From NCBI GenBank assembly GCA_003864495.1, contig PEDN01001352.1:1674001-1738000 (forward strand): a stretch of 64,000 nt of DNA, in the 5' to 3' direction. Below the pieces are notes generated by a model. That model made no database searches, was not told where the DNA came from, and saw nothing but the letters and a program-made list of their open reading frames with translations. This stretch comes from Nemopilema nomurai (Eukaryota; Cnidaria; Scyphozoa; Rhizostomeae; Rhizostomatidae). Shown piece after piece: positions 62,801 to 64,000 of this stretch. Made by a program: the position numbers and the translations under genes. Every line of letters starts with the position of its first letter. Within the stretch, counting starts at the first letter, position 1.

Positions 62801-64000
62801 TTTTTCTCTCATTTTTTTCACTTCTCTGGCTTTTTTGTAGGTGTTTTTCATATCCTTTGTGTATCTCATTTTTCTGCTTTCGTTGCCATTCTGATAACGA
62901 CAACTTTCACCGAAATTTTCAAGAAGTTATTTTAGCAGATTGTTTGCTATTTTGTTATTTTTGAGATGTCTCTTTGCAGATGTCAGCTGAAACCAAAGTT
63001 GTTCTTCACAAAGTAGGTTTTTTCATAGCTTTTGTTTAGTCTTGACTAGGTTATAAGAAGCAAAGGAATTATGATATGCTTAGTCTTTTTCTGGAAACAT
63101 TTACAGTCTGGAAACATTCTGACAAACCCTCATTTTCTTTTTAGCTTTACGTTTATTGTTTTCTTGGGGCCTAGAACTATTTCAAAGCTCATTCTCGCGG
63201 AATTTTTCTATGACGCTTTGCCAGCTCAGTACCCTCGAAGTCCTGTCCAAAAATTGAAAAAGTTGCAAAAAGATTTTTAATTTTAGAATGATTTCAGTAA
63301 TATTTTCTTTTTGCTATCATGACTTTGTTTGAAGTTTCCCTAACAGTGTCATTAAAACCTCATTTTTTTTTGGTATTTTCTAGATATACATTTATTTGCT
63401 CGACCTATTGAAGTATTTGCGGAAATATGCAGGTAAGTATCCCCTGTCACTTCGCAGCCATCTCATTCGTCTTAGGACTACGATTGAGGAAACTCGTCTA
63501 ATGTGCATTTCGTTCTCTTTCCATATTTATCATGATGTGCCTGAATTGACGGAATAATTTCGTAAGAAAGGAGTGTTCATAACTGCTCCCTTAAATCAGT
63601 TAATGCCCTTCCTGGACAATGTAATTATTGCATATAGAAGACCAATGACGTGCCAACAAACCTCTTATTTCAAATGAATCTGTAGCAGTTGGAAGTATAC
63701 GGATTTCAATCTCAGGACTTTCAATTTCCATTTATAAACTGGAAATCTGTAAGTTATCCGGTAGATAATAACGAAAGAACACTCCAACTCGAACTTCAAT
63801 ACTTCATCTTGTATTCTCACGCCTAGAACATAACGAACCGGGCGCATGCCCAACGTGAATACTAGGCTAATAACGTCACAAAACCGGTGCATGTTCTCTT
63901 TTCCATTCTTAATCTGTGTTGTTTTAGATGCAACTTTACACGGAACAACGAAGCTAGTCAACTTTTTCTCAGTTCTGAATTACTCTTTGGTATCCCAAGA
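35883..64000 (+). CDS. USP34: USP34, giant ubiquitin C-terminal hydrolase (3' end beyond window)
   Basis: 49 phase-consistent exons encode about 2447 residues: 35883-35952, 36450-36675, 38277-38423, 40127-40194, 41302-41415, 41769-41847, 42148-42206, 42441-42519, 42860-42952, 43449-43683, 44091-44235, 44831-45188, 45692-45819, 46167-46444, 46815-46975, 47462-47581, 47878-47977, 48318-48403, 48803-48879, 49300-49429, 49729-49944, 50369-51256, 51442-51559, 51919-52043, 52413-52994, 53421-53675, 54111-54257, 54714-54770, 54962-55039, 55210-55304, 55613-55779, 55980-56179, 56601-57086, 57539-57618, 57982-58060, 58433-58519, 59008-59082, 59294-59442, 60065-60113, 60393-60497, 60779-60823, 61047-61154, 61420-61485, 61664-61745, 61954-62011, 62639-62675, 62980-63012, 63384-63432, 63928-64000. 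The helical N-terminal scaffold (RMPNTRAMADLMLSTIK, ELAKWLIE), an acidic linker (43640-45100), the USP domain and the C-terminal repeats (LVSLVPNPHFPQ, HGTTKLVNFFS) follow USP34 order. In vertebrates it deubiquitinates axin in Wnt signalling and acts at DNA breaks. USP9X and USP24 fit less well. Confidence 0.95.
37185..37565. repeat. C-rich dispersed repeat (CGCCCCCTCGAATAAA)
   Basis: Blocks of GAACGCCCCCTCGAATAAAG, TTTGATAAACGTCCC and AAACGCCCCC at 37190-37285 recur in degenerate form at 37467-37550 (AATAAACGCTCTCCC, TTTGATAAACACCCC). The family is complementary in theme to the G-rich repeat at 3765-3976. It lies in an intron of USP34. Confidence 0.55.
38424..40126. other. Long USP34 intron
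   Basis: Apart from the minisatellite, the intron has pyrimidine-rich tracts (38930-39170). An open frame at 39299-39625 is rich in hydrophobic residues but lacks an ATG start and any recognised family. I see no nested gene. Confidence 0.4.
38782..38846. repeat. 10-bp minisatellite (CTTTCGCCAG)n
   Basis: About six head-to-tail copies of a CCTTTCGCCAG-like unit, with one variant unit (CCTTGTGCCAGT). Located in the USP34 intron 38424-40126. Confidence 0.75.
41461..41544. repeat. Minisatellite with TCTCAAAATGGAACAGG unit
   Basis: Four imperfect units built on ATGGAACAGGGGTCTCAAAA lie in tandem in a USP34 intron. Later units diverge (AAACGAAACAGGGG). Confidence 0.7.
50041..50113. repeat. (TTC)n microsatellite
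   Basis: A run of TTC/CTT triplets, imperfect at its start and pure at its end, in the USP34 intron 49945-50368. Confidence 0.9.
53882..54085. repeat. Tandem duplication of ~104 bp in an intron
   Basis: Copies 53882-53987 and 53986-54085 share TGTATGAATCAG, ATCATAGATCATTTTCACGA, CTATTAGACTTTTTGG and TTTTGTTTCAG. The second lacks the TATGG near its end. Each copy carries a good splice-acceptor look-alike just before the real acceptor at 54110. Similar motifs (CACGAATCGTGAATTATC) occur at 51780-51860 in an earlier intron. Confidence 0.75.
55411..55520. repeat. (AAAT)n microsatellite
   Basis: About 27 AAAT units with a few substitutions, in the USP34 intron 55305-55612. Confidence 0.9.

Noticed and set aside
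1..64000. tRNA, rRNA, CRISPR array or bacterial contamination
   Set aside because: No cloverleaf with a TTCGA-type arm, no rRNA blocks and no regular spacer array were noticed; all recognised genes are split by animal-type introns.
35883..64000. USP9X or USP24 as the identity of the large hydrolase
   Set aside because: The N-terminal RQCKC and MADLMLSTIK blocks, the exon order and the C-terminal HGTTKLV block match USP34; the other two share only the general catalytic motifs.

Overview
The window is nuclear DNA of an animal. It is AT-rich, with many short exons separated by GT-AG introns of a few hundred to a few thousand bases. Five protein genes are recognisable by family. The proteins align closely with vertebrate orthologues and many introns are short to medium. 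Together with the dispersed inverted-repeat and G/C-rich repeat families, this fits an early-branching animal, perhaps a cnidarian. The phylum is an inference; the sequence alone does not fix it.

Layout. 1-4689 is non-genic and carries a small inverted-repeat element (2464-2991) and a G-rich repeat. 4690-7453 (+) is EIF1AD in five coding exons. It lies tail-to-tail with a PAPS transporter gene of the SLC35B2 type (8810-10957, -, two coding exons). 10958-14427 holds a few exon-like segments on the minus strand that I cannot name. 16158-23446 (+) is TBP; seven exons give the complete conserved core. 25039-31996 (+) is the Qb-SNARE VTI1B in eight exons, complete. 35883-64000 (+) is the giant ubiquitin hydrolase USP34. 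I traced 49 consecutive phase-consistent exons, including the whole catalytic domain; the gene runs off the right edge. A probable promoter and tiny first coding exon lie near 33604-33679.

The most notable structure is a 3178-bp DNA transposon at 16955-20132 inside a TBP intron. It has 1001-bp terminal inverted repeats that look identical by eye and a perfect 9-bp target duplication (GTTACAGCT). These are hallmarks of a Mutator-like element. Its short coding region matches no transposase I know and runs into the terminal repeats at both ends. The TBP primary transcript must therefore contain a kilobase-long perfect inverted repeat.

The genes are not an operon or pathway. They are independent housekeeping functions: translation-factor-like RNA binding, Golgi sulfate-donor import, basal transcription, endosomal fusion and deubiquitination. 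All exon boundaries were derived by hand from reading-frame, phase and splice-site agreement.
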